A stretch of 64,000 nucleotides of DNA, taken from Saccharopolyspora ipomoeae. GTDB taxonomy: Bacteria; Actinomycetota; Actinomycetes; Mycobacteriales; Pseudonocardiaceae. Shown one piece after another: positions 1 to 8,007 of this stretch (position 1 is the stretch's first letter; every line of letters starts with the position of its first letter). The position numbers and the translations under genes are program-made. The notes below the pieces were generated by a model. That model had not been told where the DNA came from and ran no database searches. It saw only the letters and a program-made list of their open reading frames with translations. Location of the stretch: contig NZ_JASAOF010000026.1 of assembly GCF_029952525.1 (NCBI RefSeq), positions 1 through 64,000 of the forward strand, written 5' to 3'.

Positions 1-331
1 CCGCGTCACCTCGGCGGCGAACGCCGAGAGCTGATCCACCATCGTGTTGATCGTGGTCTTGAGCTCCAGGATCTCGCCGCGCGCGTTGACGTCGATCTTC
101 TTCGACAGGTCGCCCTTGGCGACCGAGGTGGTCACCTGCGCGATGCTGCGGACCTGGTTGGTGAGGTTGTCGGCCATGATGTTGACGTTGTCGGTGAGGT
201 CCTTCCAGATCCCCGCCACGCCGTACACCCGCGCCTGGCCGCCGAGCTTGCCCTCGGTGCCGACCTCCCGCGCCACCCGCGTCACCTCGGCGGCGAACGC
301 CGAGAGCTGATCCACCATCGTGTTGATCGTG
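1..331. repeat. Direct repeat inside HAMP array (period 276 bp)
   Basis: Positions 1-55 and 277-331 are identical over 55 bases and the surrounding sequence is strongly similar. The 276-bp period equals 92 codons, one HAMP unit. Near-identity at the DNA level suggests recent duplication or gene conversion between units. Confidence 0.85.
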
Positions 332-747
332 TTCTTCAGCTGCAGGATCTCGCCCTGGGCGTCCACGTCGATCTTCTGCGTCAGGTCCCCGGCGGCCACG
401 GCGGTGGCGACCTGGGCGATGTCGCGGACCTGGCTGGTGAGGTTGTCGGCCATGAAGTTCACCGAGTCGGCCGACAGCGCCCAACCGCCCTCGACCGGGC
501 CGTCCAGGGAGACCGGGGCGACCGGCAGCTGCCCGCGCGCCACCGACTCCCCCACCCGCTGCAGCTCACCGGCCAGCCGCTGGTTGCGCTCGGCGACCTC
601 GTTGTAGATCGCGGCGGCCTCGGCGGCGGCGCCGCCGCCGGTGACGACCAGGCGGCGGCGGAAGTTGCCGTCGCGCAGTTCCCGCAGCGCGGGCAGCAAC
701 CGGTCCAATGCCTGCTCGGCGTCGGACCGCTCCGGCTGTGGTGGCAT
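1..747 (-). CDS. HAMP-array sensor histidine kinase, N-terminal part (3' end outside window)
   Basis: The first 249 residues of a large sensor protein are visible; the C-terminus lies beyond the window edge. After an N-terminal helical segment (about residues 1-75) come tandem HAMP domains with a 92-residue period, recognised by repeated MADNLT-QVR, VA-GDL--KI and TINTMVDQLSAFA blocks. Such HAMP arrays are typical of large cytoplasmic actinobacterial hybrid kinases related to fungal Nik1 proteins; no membrane segment is seen here. The ATG at 747 lies 16 bp after the stop of the DevR-type regulator gene, so the two are probably one operon. The kinase and any receiver domain are inferred from the family, not seen. 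Confidence 0.85.
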   Translation of the reverse strand, partial: MPPQPERSDAEQALDRLLPALRELRDGNFRRRLVVTGGGAAAEAAAIYNEVAERNQRLAGELQRVGESVARGQLPVAPVSLDGPVEGGWALSADSVNFMADNLTSQVRDIAQVATAVAAGDLTQKIDVDAQGEILQLKNTINTMVDQLSAFAAEVTRVAREVGTEGKLGGQARVYGVAGIWKDLTDNVNIMADNLTNQVRSIAQVTTSVAKGDLSKKIDVNARGEILELKTTINTMVDQLSAFAAEVTR

Positions 748-763
748 CAGGGTCCCTTCGCGC

Positions 764-1420
764 TCAGCGCTTGTTGCGGGAATCGCGGTCGAGCCGGAGC
801 TCGGTGGCCAGCACCGCCGCCTCGCTGCGGTGCCGCATCGCGAGCTTCGCCAACATCTGCGAGACGTAGTTCTTGATGGTCTTCTCGGCCAGCACCATCC
901 GGTCGGCGATCTCGCGGTTGGTCATGCCCTCACCGATGAGCTCGAGCACCTGGCGCTCGCGGGCGGTGAGCTCCCGCAGCGGATCGGCCTTCTCCTGCTC
1001 CTTGCGCAGCCAGGACAGCATCGCCTCGGTGCGCTGCGGGCTCAGCAGCGATTCGCCCGCGCCGACCTTGCGCAGCGCGCTCACGAGCTCGTCGCTGACC
1101 ACGCCCTTGAGCACGAAACCGCTGGCCCCGGCCATGATCGCGTCCATCAGCGCTTCGTGGTCGTCGAACGAGGTCAGCATCAAGCAGCGCAGCTCAGGCA
1201 GCTGCGAGCGCAGTTCCCGGCACAGCTCGACGCCGTTGCCGTCGGGCAACCGCACGTCGAGCACCGTCACGTCGGGGCGGATCTTCGGGACCCAGGCCAG
1301 TGCCTCGGCCACGCTGCCCGCCTCGCCGACCAGCTCCAGGTCGGCCTCGGCGCCGACGAGCGCGGCGATGCCGCGCCTGATCACGTCGTGGTCGTCGACC
1401 ACGAACACCCGTGTGCTCAT
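764..1420 (-). CDS. devR: DevR/DosR-type NarL-family response regulator
   Basis: This 218-residue regulator has an N-terminal receiver domain (acidic DD at 9-10, phosphoacceptor Asp55 in LDVRLPDGNG, Thr83, Lys105 in GFVLKG) and a C-terminal LuxR-type helix-turn-helix (about 148-210, LTARERQVLELIGEGMTNRE). The blocks GEAGSVAEA, LDVRLPDGNG and LAEKTIKNYVSQMLAKL match the mycobacterial dormancy regulator DosR/DevR closely by eye. Known members activate hypoxia, nitric-oxide and dormancy genes. It starts one base after the stop of the HRP1-like gene and is followed by a HAMP-array kinase, so this is a probable three-gene operon. Being downstream of an HRP1 homologue supports a DosR-like role. Confidence 0.92.
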   Translation of the reverse strand: MSTRVFVVDDHDVIRRGIAALVGAEADLELVGEAGSVAEALAWVPKIRPDVTVLDVRLPDGNGVELCRELRSQLPELRCLMLTSFDDHEALMDAIMAGASGFVLKGVVSDELVSALRKVGAGESLLSPQRTEAMLSWLRKEQEKADPLRELTARERQVLELIGEGMTNREIADRMVLAEKTIKNYVSQMLAKLAMRHRSEAAVLATELRLDRDSRNKR

Positions 1421-1421
1421 C

Positions 1422-1841
1422 TCACTTCCCGGCGCAGATGGTCTCCACGAAGTGCGCGAGCTGGTTGCCGTCGAGGTGCTGGGCCAGGTCCGCCTCGCTG
1501 ATCATGCCCACGAGGCGGTGATCCGAGATCACCGGCATCCGCCGGATCCTGTGCTCCTCCATCGAGGCGAGCACCTCGCCGACGTCAGATCGCGCGTCGA
1601 TCCAGTGTGGCGTGCCCTGAGCCATCTCGCTCGCTCTGACCTGCGCGGGATCGCGGCCCTCGGCGCAGCAGCGCAGCACGATGTCGCGGTCGGTGATGAT
1701 GCCGTGCAGCCGGTCGTCGTCCCCGCAGATCGGCAGCGACCCGACGTCGAGGTCCCGCATCATCCGCGCGGCGGTGAGCAGCGTGTCGTTCTCACCGATG
1801 CATTCAGCACCGGAGTGCATGATGTCGCGTGCGGTCGTCAT
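1422..1841 (-). CDS. hrp1: Paired CBS-domain protein, HRP1-like (hypoxic response protein)
   Basis: A 139-residue protein made of two CBS domains (about 8-65 and 75-130). The sequence MTTARDIM, LPICGDDDRLHG, TDRDIV and VPVISDHRLVG corresponds almost word for word to mycobacterial HRP1 (Rv2626c), a strongly DosR-induced protein of unclear biochemical role. Cys14 and Cys39 are both present, as in HRP1, where they form a disulfide. The ATG at 1841 is preceded by GGAGGG at good spacing; upstream in-frame codons lack a ribosome site. It is the first gene of the operon with the DevR-type regulator. A GGGCCG-type palindrome lies about 50 bp upstream. Confidence 0.93.
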   Translation of the reverse strand: MTTARDIMHSGAECIGENDTLLTAARMMRDLDVGSLPICGDDDRLHGIITDRDIVLRCCAEGRDPAQVRASEMAQGTPHWIDARSDVGEVLASMEEHRIRRMPVISDHRLVGMISEADLAQHLDGNQLAHFVETICAGK

Positions 1842-1882
1842 GATTCGGCCCTCCTCGGGAGTGGGTCCTTCCGCACTACCCG

Positions 1883-1896
1883 GGGCCGGTCGGCGC
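1883..1896. promoter_or_regulatory. Candidate DevR/OsdR-type operator
   Basis: GGGCCGGTCGGCGC is a near palindrome centred about 48 bp upstream of the HRP1-like ATG. It resembles the GGGCCG-TCGGCCC form I recall for Streptomyces OsdR (a DevR homologue) with one base different. The mycobacterial GGGACT-AGTCCC form is not found here. Recognition from memory, so tentative. Confidence 0.35.
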
Positions 1897-1933
1897 GAAA
1901 CCCCGGCGAGGGGCCGCTGAAGCGGTGTCCGCG

Positions 1934-2170
1934 TCAGTACTCGCGCATGAGGCGGTCGAAGGCGCTGTTGGCCGCCGACCACTCGTGGGTGAGGACTTCG
2001 GTGGGGATCTCGGCGCGCGGTTCGGCGTCGACGGTGACCGCGAAACCTCGGTCGGAGACCCGGCGGCGCATCTGCACGAGGTGCCCGCCGGTGGACCGGC
2101 CGACCCGCTCGCCCTGGTCGTTGGACTCGGTCTGCCCCGGTTGCAGGGTCGCAGTGCTCAACTCAGCCAT
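1934..2170 (-). CDS. Small hypothetical protein (78 aa)
   Basis: I do not recognise this gene. The product is hydrophilic, with no membrane segment, cysteine or obvious domain; it begins MAELSTATLQPGQ and ends FDRLMREY. The ATG at 2170 is the first in frame. The nearest GGAGG lies only one base before it, so initiation would be unusual or leaderless. It reads in the same direction as the copper operon upstream and the dormancy operon downstream, and lies between them. Coding is supported mainly by typical actinobacterial codon bias and by filling a gap between same-strand genes. Confidence 0.5.
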   Translation of the reverse strand: MAELSTATLQPGQTESNDQGERVGRSTGGHLVQMRRRVSDRGFAVTVDAEPRAEIPTEVLTHEWSAANSAFDRLMREY

Positions 2171-2243
2171 GCCTCCATTGGACCGCAGCCGGTCAACCCG
2201 GGCCAGTGCGAGCGCCCGCCCGGAACCGGACGGGCGCTCGCCA

Positions 2244-4481
2244 CTACTGCGCGGTGCTGCGGAAGCGGCGGAGGCGGAGGCTGTTGCCGACGACGAACAG
2301 CGAGCTGAACGCCATCGCCGCACCGGCGATCATCGGGTTGAGCAGCCCGGCCGCGGCCAGCGGCAGGGCGGCGACGTTGTAGGCCAGCGCCCAGAACATG
2401 TTGCCGCGGATCGTGGTCAGCGTGCGCCGGGCCAGCCGGATCGCGTCGACCGCGGCGAGCAGGTCGCCGCGGACCAGGGTGAGGTCGCCGGCCTCGATGG
2501 CGATGTCGGTGCCGGTGCCCATCGACAGGCCGAGGTCGGCCTGGGCCAGGGCCGCGGCGTCGTTGACGCCGTCGCCGACCATCGCCACCGACTTGCCCTC
2601 GCCCTGCAACCGCTTGACGACCTCGACCTTGTCGGCGGGCATCACCTCGGCGATGACCTCGTCGATGCCGACCTGCGCGGCCACCGCGTCGGCCACGGCC
2701 GCGTTGTCGCCGGTGAGCAGCACCGGGGTCAGGCCGAGATCGCGGAGCTGCGAGATCGCCTGCTGCGAGGTCGGTTTCACGGTGTCGGCCACGACCAGCA
2801 CCGCGCGCACGGCACCGTCCCAGGCCAGCACGACCGCCGTCTTCCCGGCGGCCTCGGCCGCCGCCTTCGCCTCGGCCGGCTCCCCGTCGAGGTGCAGGCC
2901 CCACTGGTCCAGCAGCGCGGCGCGACCGGCCAGCACGGCCCGGCCGTCGACGACGCCCTGCACGCCGAGCCCCTCGAGGTTGGCGAAGTCGGCGACCGCG
3001 GGCAGCTCGCCGGTCTCCTGCTCGGCGGCGGTGGCGATGGCGCGGGCGATCGGGTGTTCGGAGGCGTGCTCCACGGCCCCGGCGATCCGCAGCGCCTCGG
3101 CGCGTTCGACGCCCTCGGCGGTGCGGACGTCGACCAGCTGCATCCGCCCGCTGGTGACGGTGCCGGTCTTGTCCAGCACGACGGTGTCGATGCCGCGGGT
3201 GGACTCCAGCACCTGCGGGCCCTTGATGAGCACGCCCAGCTGGGCGCCGCGCCCGGTGCCGACCAGCAGCGCGGTCGGCGTGGCCAGGCCCATCGCGCAC
3301 GGGCAGGCGATGATGAGCACGGCCACCGCAGCGGTGAAGGCGGCCGTGGTGGGCTGACCGGCGATCAGCCAGCCGAGCAGGGTCAGCAGCGCCAGGCCGA
3401 TGACGATGGGCACGAACACGGCCGAGACCCGGTCGGCGAGCCGCTGGATCTGCGCCTTGCCCGTCTGGGCCTCCTCCACCATCCGCGCCATCTGCGCGAG
3501 CTGGGTGCCGGATCCGACCTGCGTGGCGCGCACGACCAGCCGGCCCCCGGCGTTGACGGTCGCGCCGACCACGGCATCACCCGGGCCGACCTCCACCGGC
3601 ACGGACTCGCCGGTGAGCATCGAGGCGTCGACGGCCGAGCCGCCTTCCTCCACGACGCCGTCGGTGGCGATCTTCTCGCCGGGACGCACCACGAACCGGT
3701 CCCCGACCGCCAGCTGAGCTGTGGGGATGCGGACCTCGGCACCGTCGCGCAGCACCGCCACGTCCTTGGCGCCCAGCTCCAGCAGGGCGCGCAGCGCGGC
3801 CCCGGCGCGTCGCTTGGCGCGGGCCTCGAAGTAGCGCCCGGCCAGCACGAACGTGGTGACGGCGGCCGCGACCTCCAGGTAGATGGAGTTCGTGGCGTCG
3901 CCGCGCTCGATGGTGAAGGTGAACGGGTGGGTCATGCCGGGCATGCCGGCGTGGCCGAGCAGCAGCGCGTACAGCGACCAGGCGAAGGCCGCCAGCGTGC
4001 CCATCGACACCAGGGTGTCCATCGTCGCCGCGCCGTGGCGGAGGTTCACCCACGCCGCGCGGTGCAGCGGCCAGCCGCCCCACACGACCACCGGCGCGGC
4101 CAGCACCAGCGAGATCCACTGCCAGTAGGTGAACTGCAGCACCGGCACCATCGCCAGCAGCACGACCGGCACCGACAGCGCCAGCGAACCGAGGAGCCGC
4201 TGCCGCAGCGCGTCGGCGGGTTCGGCCCCCTCGGCGTCGGCGGGTTCGGCGGCGGGCAGCGCGGCCCCGTACCCGGCGGCCTCGACGACCTCGACCAGCC
4301 GCTGCGGGTCGAGGTCGTCGGGGGCGGCGACCTGCGCCTTCTCCGTCGCGTAGTTGACGCTGGCGGTGACGCCCTCGACCTTGTTGAGCTTGCGCTCGAT
4401 GCGGTTGGCGCACGACGCGCAGGTCATGCCGGTGATCGCCAGCTCGACGGTGCGGCCCGCGGAGTGCTCGACGGTGGTCAT
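2244..4481 (-). CDS. copA: Copper-translocating P1B-type ATPase
   Basis: A 745-residue membrane pump that exports Cu(I) from the cytoplasm at the cost of ATP. One N-terminal heavy-metal-binding domain carries GMTCASC (about 14-20). It is followed by membrane helices, the TGES actuator loop, the transmembrane metal site CPC in IACPCAMGLATPTALL, the phosphorylation motif DKTGT, the EHPIA motif of heavy-metal pumps and the hinge GDGVNDAAALAQADLGLSMG. The ATG at 4481 has GAGAGGACC upstream; a longer reading frame would overlap copZ and has no ribosome site. It follows copZ by 28 bp and shares its CsoR-like control. Confidence 0.96.
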   Translation of the reverse strand: MTTVEHSAGRTVELAITGMTCASCANRIERKLNKVEGVTASVNYATEKAQVAAPDDLDPQRLVEVVEAAGYGAALPAAEPADAEGAEPADALRQRLLGSLALSVPVVLLAMVPVLQFTYWQWISLVLAAPVVVWGGWPLHRAAWVNLRHGAATMDTLVSMGTLAAFAWSLYALLLGHAGMPGMTHPFTFTIERGDATNSIYLEVAAAVTTFVLAGRYFEARAKRRAGAALRALLELGAKDVAVLRDGAEVRIPTAQLAVGDRFVVRPGEKIATDGVVEEGGSAVDASMLTGESVPVEVGPGDAVVGATVNAGGRLVVRATQVGSGTQLAQMARMVEEAQTGKAQIQRLADRVSAVFVPIVIGLALLTLLGWLIAGQPTTAAFTAAVAVLIIACPCAMGLATPTALLVGTGRGAQLGVLIKGPQVLESTRGIDTVVLDKTGTVTSGRMQLVDVRTAEGVERAEALRIAGAVEHASEHPIARAIATAAEQETGELPAVADFANLEGLGVQGVVDGRAVLAGRAALLDQWGLHLDGEPAEAKAAAEAAGKTAVVLAWDGAVRAVLVVADTVKPTSQQAISQLRDLGLTPVLLTGDNAAVADAVAAQVGIDEVIAEVMPADKVEVVKRLQGEGKSVAMVGDGVNDAAALAQADLGLSMGTGTDIAIEAGDLTLVRGDLLAAVDAIRLARRTLTTIRGNMFWALAYNVAALPLAAAGLLNPMIAGAAMAFSSLFVVGNSLRLRRFRSTAQ

Positions 4482-4509
4482 GCCAGGTCCTCTCCCGCGC
4501 TCGATCCGA

Positions 4510-4710
4510 TCAGGAGGCCAGCTCGTAGCCGGCCTCTTCGACGGCCGCGCGCACGGCGGCCTCCTCGGCGCTGCCGACGACGGTGACGGCACCGGTGGGC
4601 AGGTCGACCCGCACGTCGGTCACGCCGTCGACGGCACCGACCTCCTCGGTCACCGACGCCACGCAGTGCTGGCAGGTCATTCCGGTCACGTGGTAGGTCG
4701 TCTCGCTCAT
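4510..4710 (-). CDS. copZ: Copper chaperone, heavy-metal-associated domain
   Basis: A 66-residue single HMA domain with the MTCQHC metal-binding motif near the N-terminus (TGMTCQHC), the usual length for CopZ/Atx1-type chaperones that hand Cu(I) to CopA. The ATG at 4710 is preferred because GAGAGGG lies 8-9 bases upstream; the in-frame ATG at 4719 sits directly on that ribosome site. It is the first gene of the copZ-copA operon, with two CsoR-like boxes 60-125 bp upstream. Confidence 0.94.
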   Translation of the reverse strand: MSETTYHVTGMTCQHCVASVTEEVGAVDGVTDVRVDLPTGAVTVVGSAEEAAVRAAVEEAGYELAS

Positions 4711-4771
4711 CGGGGCCATCCCTCTCGCTCTCGGGTTGTCGTCGGCATCGCGCGCCGACAACCCGAAACTA

Positions 4772-4786
4772 TACCCCCTGGGGGTA
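4772..4786. promoter_or_regulatory. CsoR-type copper operator, proximal box
   Basis: TACCCCCTGGGGGTA is a perfect 15-bp palindrome with the G/C-tract layout of CsoR-family binding sites. It lies about 62 bp upstream of the copZ start codon. CsoR represses copper-efflux genes in the absence of Cu(I), which releases it from DNA. Confidence 0.8.
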
Positions 4787-4817
4787 CCTCTGCAAGCGCG
4801 ACACACCCTCATCGTAA

Positions 4818-4832
4818 TACCCCCGAGGGGTA
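4818..4832. promoter_or_regulatory. CsoR-type copper operator, distal box
   Basis: TACCCCCGAGGGGTA is a second CsoR-like palindrome (6-bp arms TACCCC/GGGGTA), 46 bp from the first, centre to centre. Paired boxes suggest cooperative occupancy or a second promoter. No csoR gene is present within the window. Confidence 0.75.
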
Positions 4833-4918
4833 ATCCCACCAGCAGTGGAGATGTGCACTTCCGGCTCCACCGTGGACTCAGGCCCGACCGACCTGGTCTC
4901 CCTCCACGGCGCCGCCGG

Positions 4919-5671
4919 TCACGCGGTGACGCGGTGATCGGCGACCAGCGCCTTGGCGCGGGTGACCAGCTCCTCGGGCAGCGTCGCCGGGGTCAGGCCG
5001 AATCGGCCGTCGTAGGCGGCCAGCACGGTGTCCTCGAAATCGGCCGGGGAGATGCCCGGCGACTCGTCGGCGATCGAACCGACCGAGTCGTCGTCGAAGG
5101 GCAGCTCCAGGGCCCGGTAGATCTCGGTGAGCAGCGGGCGCAGCACGTCGGCGTCGTCGAGGATCGCCACCGCGCTGAACAGCCACGCACCGCGCACCAT
5201 CCGCTGCGCGGTGCCGACGAGCTTCACGCGGCCGCGCGCGTTGACGCTGTGCGCGCCGGGGCAGTACTCCCCCGGGACGGCCCCGACCTGGGCGGCCACC
5301 CCGTGCGCGGCCAGCACCTCGGACCACAGCTCGGCGTAGCCGACGAACCGCTCCTCCAGGCCGGCCAGGCGGCCCGGATCGGGGCCGGCGTGGTCGACGA
5401 CCAGCGAGTTCTCGGTGTAGGCGACGGCGCGCCCGCCGGGTGCGCGCAGCACGGGGGTGAACCCGGCGTCGCGTGCGGCGGCGACGGCGTCGGGGAACCC
5501 GGGGAGCAGGCTGTCGCGCCGGCCGAAGGCCACCACCCGCGCCTCCGGCCGGTAGACCCGCAGCACCGGCCCGGTCTCACCGGCGCTGATCCGCCGCAGC
5601 ATCGCGTGCGCGGTGGCGACCTCCATCGCCTGGTCCTCGCCCACGCCCAAAGCCCCGCGCAACAACTCCAC
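4919..5671 (-). CDS. Lipoate-protein ligase / octanoyltransferase family protein (LipL/LipM-like)
   Basis: A 250-residue member of the BPL/LplA/LipB cofactor-transferase fold, acting in lipoyl attachment to E2 or GcvH proteins. Visible motifs are GRRDS (50-54), RAPGGRAVAYTE (77-88), GEYCPGAHSVN with Cys137, and GRVKLVGTAQR with Lys150. A cysteine in the YCPG context is the catalytic nucleophile in LipL/LipM amidotransferases, whereas true LplA ligases lack it. I therefore favour acyl transfer over ATP-dependent ligation, as inference. No ribosome site is obvious before the ATG at 5671. It is on the same strand as the VOC gene upstream but separated by a hairpin. Confidence 0.8.
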   Translation of the reverse strand: MELLRGALGVGEDQAMEVATAHAMLRRISAGETGPVLRVYRPEARVVAFGRRDSLLPGFPDAVAAARDAGFTPVLRAPGGRAVAYTENSLVVDHAGPDPGRLAGLEERFVGYAELWSEVLAAHGVAAQVGAVPGEYCPGAHSVNARGRVKLVGTAQRMVRGAWLFSAVAILDDADVLRPLLTEIYRALELPFDDDSVGSIADESPGISPADFEDTVLAAYDGRFGLTPATLPEELVTRAKALVADHRVTA

Positions 5672-5721
5672 GCGCGCAGTCTACGCAGGGCAAATCCCTT
5701 CCCCGGGGACGGGATCTCGCG

Positions 5722-5763
5722 CGGACCGGGGCCCGGCTCCCGTTGAAATCCGGCCCCGGACCG
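5722..5763 (-). terminator. GC-rich hairpin downstream of VOC gene
   Basis: Arms 5722-5733 and 5752-5763 pair at 11 of 12 positions (core CCGGGGCC/GGCCCCGG) around an 18-base loop. The hairpin lies 13-54 bp past the VOC stop codon. There is no T-tract. Confidence 0.55.
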
Positions 5764-5775
5764 CAGTGCGCGGCC

Positions 5776-6297
5776 TCAGTCGTCCAGGAGCGGGGTGCCG
5801 TTGAAGACGGCGAGCTCCTCGCGGTAGAACTCCAGGCCGATGCCGTTGGGGTCGCGGATGTAGAGGCTGTCGTCGATCCCGCGATCGGGACCGATGTACT
5901 CCACTCCGGCCTCGTCGAGGCGCTCGCGCGCGGCGGCGAAGTTCTCGGCGTCGGTGGCCAGGGCGATGTGCTGCACCGCCCCGATGGTCTCCTCGAACGG
6001 CGGGTGGTCGTGGCCTGGGAAGTCGAAGAACCCCAGCAGGTTGCGGTTGCCGACGTCGAAGAAGAAGTGGCTGGAACCGGCGTAGTCCCGGTTCTCCACC
6101 AGCTCCACCAGCGGGAAGCCCAGCAACTCCTGGTAGAAGCGGATGGTCTCCTCGACGTCCTTGCAGATCAGCGCGACGTGGTGGAAGCCCCCGACGGTCG
6201 GGGCCGGACGCTGCGCGCTCGGCTTCAGGTAGCGGTCGCGGAGCTCGTTGCGACGAGCCCGGACGGCCTCCAGCTCGGCTCCTTGCGGCTGCGGCAT
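5776..6297 (-). CDS. VOC-family (glyoxalase / extradiol dioxygenase fold) protein
   Basis: A 173-residue vicinal-oxygen-chelate protein with two beta-alpha-beta modules. The first has GGFHHVALICKD and LLGFPLVE; the second has VQHIALATD and ends in RDPNGIGLEFYRE. His40 and the Glu of LEFY are plausible metal ligands. Substrate is unknown; similar proteins are annotated as glyoxalases or catechol dioxygenases. The ATG at 6297 is chosen because AAGGAG lies 8 bases upstream. An extra charged N-terminal helix of about 30 residues precedes the first module. It appears to be transcribed alone. Confidence 0.85.
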   Translation of the reverse strand: MPQPQGAELEAVRARRNELRDRYLKPSAQRPAPTVGGFHHVALICKDVEETIRFYQELLGFPLVELVENRDYAGSSHFFFDVGNRNLLGFFDFPGHDHPPFEETIGAVQHIALATDAENFAAARERLDEAGVEYIGPDRGIDDSLYIRDPNGIGLEFYREELAVFNGTPLLDD

Positions 6298-6420
6298 GTT
6301 CCGACTCCTTTCGTTTTCAACCAATTCTAGGCCACTCGGACGGCACGATGATCAGTCGGACCGAGACCTTCCGCTGAGCACAACGATGTGACCTGCGCCC
6401 GGGCGTGGCACGCTGAACCG

Positions 6421-7983
6421 ATGGATGAGGGTCGGTTGGCGACCTACCGGCGCATGCGCGACTTCGAGCGCACCGCCGAACCGCGCGGCGGCGAGACCAC
6501 CGGCACCGGTGACCGGTTCGTCGTGCAGCGCCACCGCGCCCGCCGCAAGCACTACGACCTGCGCCTGGAGCACGACGGCGCGCTGCTGAGCTGGGCGGTG
6601 CCCAAGGGCCCGACGCTGGACCCGGCGGTGCGGCGGATGGCAGTGCGGGTTGAGGACCACCCGCTGGAGTACGCCGACTTCGAGGGCACCATCCCGGCCG
6701 GCGAGTACGGCGGCGGCGACGTGATCGTGTGGGATCGCGGCACCTGGACGCCGGGCGAGGACGACCCGGCCGCAGCGCTGGAGGCGGGCACGCTGCACTT
6801 CGAGCTGCACGGCGAGAAGCTGCGCGGGCACTTCGTGCTAGTGCGGCGCGGCGAGACGCAGTGGCTGCTGCTGCACAAGCGCGACGAGCACGCCGAACCG
6901 GGCTGGGACCCCGAGGAGCACCTGGTCTCGGTGAAGAGCGGCCGCACCAACGAGCAGGTCGCGGCCGCCCCGGAAGCGATGTGGCGGAGCGACCTCCCGG
7001 CCGATCAGGCCGAGATCCGCCTCCGCCCGTCGTGGCAGCCGCCGACCGACGACGAGCTCGCCGAGCTCGCGGCGCTGGGGTCGAAGGGGACCTGGACGCT
7101 GCAGGGCGAGCGGATCGCGCTGACCAACCTCGACAAGGTGCTCTTCCCCGGCCGGGACGGGGAGGAGCCGATCACCAAGCGCGAGCTGATCGCCTACCAC
7201 GCGCGGATCGCGCCGGTGATGCTGCCGTACCTGGCCGACCGGGCGCTCAACAGCCACCGCTTCCCGCGCGGCGTGGACTCACCGGGCTTCTGGCACAAGG
7301 AGGTGCCGAGCCACGCGCCGGACTGGCTGCGGACCTGGGCCTACCCCGGCGCCGATCCCGGCGACGTGCAGCGCTACATCGTGCCCGACAGCCCCGCCGC
7401 CCTGGCCTGGCTGGCCAACTACGCCGCGCTGGAGCTGCACCCGTGGACCTCGCCGATCGACGACGTGGAGCACCCGAGCTGGGCGCTGTTCGACATCGAC
7501 CCCGGCGAGCGCACGAGCTTCGACGACGTGCTCACGCTGGCCCGGTTGCACCGCGCGGCGATGGAGCACCTGGGGGTGCTGGCCAAGCCGAAGGTCACCG
7601 GACAGCGCGGGATCCAGATCTGGGTGCCGGTCGAACCCCGCTACAGCTACTCCGAGACCCGCGAGTGGGTGGAGAAGGTCTCGCGCGCCGTCGGCAACAC
7701 CGTGCCGGAACTGGTCAGCTGGGCGTGGAGCAAGTCGGAGCGGCACGGGCTGGCCCGGCTCGACTACACCCAGAACGTCCTCAGCAAGACCCTCGTCGCG
7801 CCCTACAGCGCCCGCCCGCGACCGGGCGCGCCGGTGTCGGTCCCGCTGGAGTGGGACGAGCTCGACGACCCGGATCTGACGCCGGACCGCTGGACGCTGC
7901 GCACCGTCGGCGAACGCGTCGCCGAACGCGGCGACCCGTTCGCCGAACTGCTCGACCACCGCCAGCCGCTACCACCGGTCTGA
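6421..7983 (+). CDS. LigD-type phosphoesterase-polymerase protein (no ligase domain)
   Basis: A 520-residue protein for non-homologous end joining or repair synthesis. The N-terminal 3'-phosphoesterase domain (about 10-170) keeps all residues corresponding to the known LigD active site: His38, His44, Asp46, Arg48, His80 and Tyr84. The C-terminal half (about 215-515) is an archaeo-eukaryotic-primase-type polymerase, with NLDKVLFP, ELHPW, the catalytic FDIDP, KVTGQRGIQIW and DYTQN motifs. The ATP-dependent ligase domain of full LigD is absent, and domain order is PE-Pol. No ku gene is in the window. The ATG at 6421 has no clear ribosome site. A separate ligase is probably encoded elsewhere. Confidence 0.92.
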   Translation: MDEGRLATYRRMRDFERTAEPRGGETTGTGDRFVVQRHRARRKHYDLRLEHDGALLSWAVPKGPTLDPAVRRMAVRVEDHPLEYADFEGTIPAGEYGGGDVIVWDRGTWTPGEDDPAAALEAGTLHFELHGEKLRGHFVLVRRGETQWLLLHKRDEHAEPGWDPEEHLVSVKSGRTNEQVAAAPEAMWRSDLPADQAEIRLRPSWQPPTDDELAELAALGSKGTWTLQGERIALTNLDKVLFPGRDGEEPITKRELIAYHARIAPVMLPYLADRALNSHRFPRGVDSPGFWHKEVPSHAPDWLRTWAYPGADPGDVQRYIVPDSPAALAWLANYAALELHPWTSPIDDVEHPSWALFDIDPGERTSFDDVLTLARLHRAAMEHLGVLAKPKVTGQRGIQIWVPVEPRYSYSETREWVEKVSRAVGNTVPELVSWAWSKSERHGLARLDYTQNVLSKTLVAPYSARPRPGAPVSVPLEWDELDDPDLTPDRWTLRTVGERVAERGDPFAELLDHRQPLPPV

Positions 7984-8007
7984 CCGAAACCGCCTGCGGC
8001 GCAGCTA

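Noticed and set aside
873..4586. Very long plus-strand reading frame across the DevR, HRP1 and copZ-copA genes
   Set aside because: It is the complementary frame of well-supported minus-strand genes; the translation is low-complexity Arg/Gly/His-rich and has no domain.
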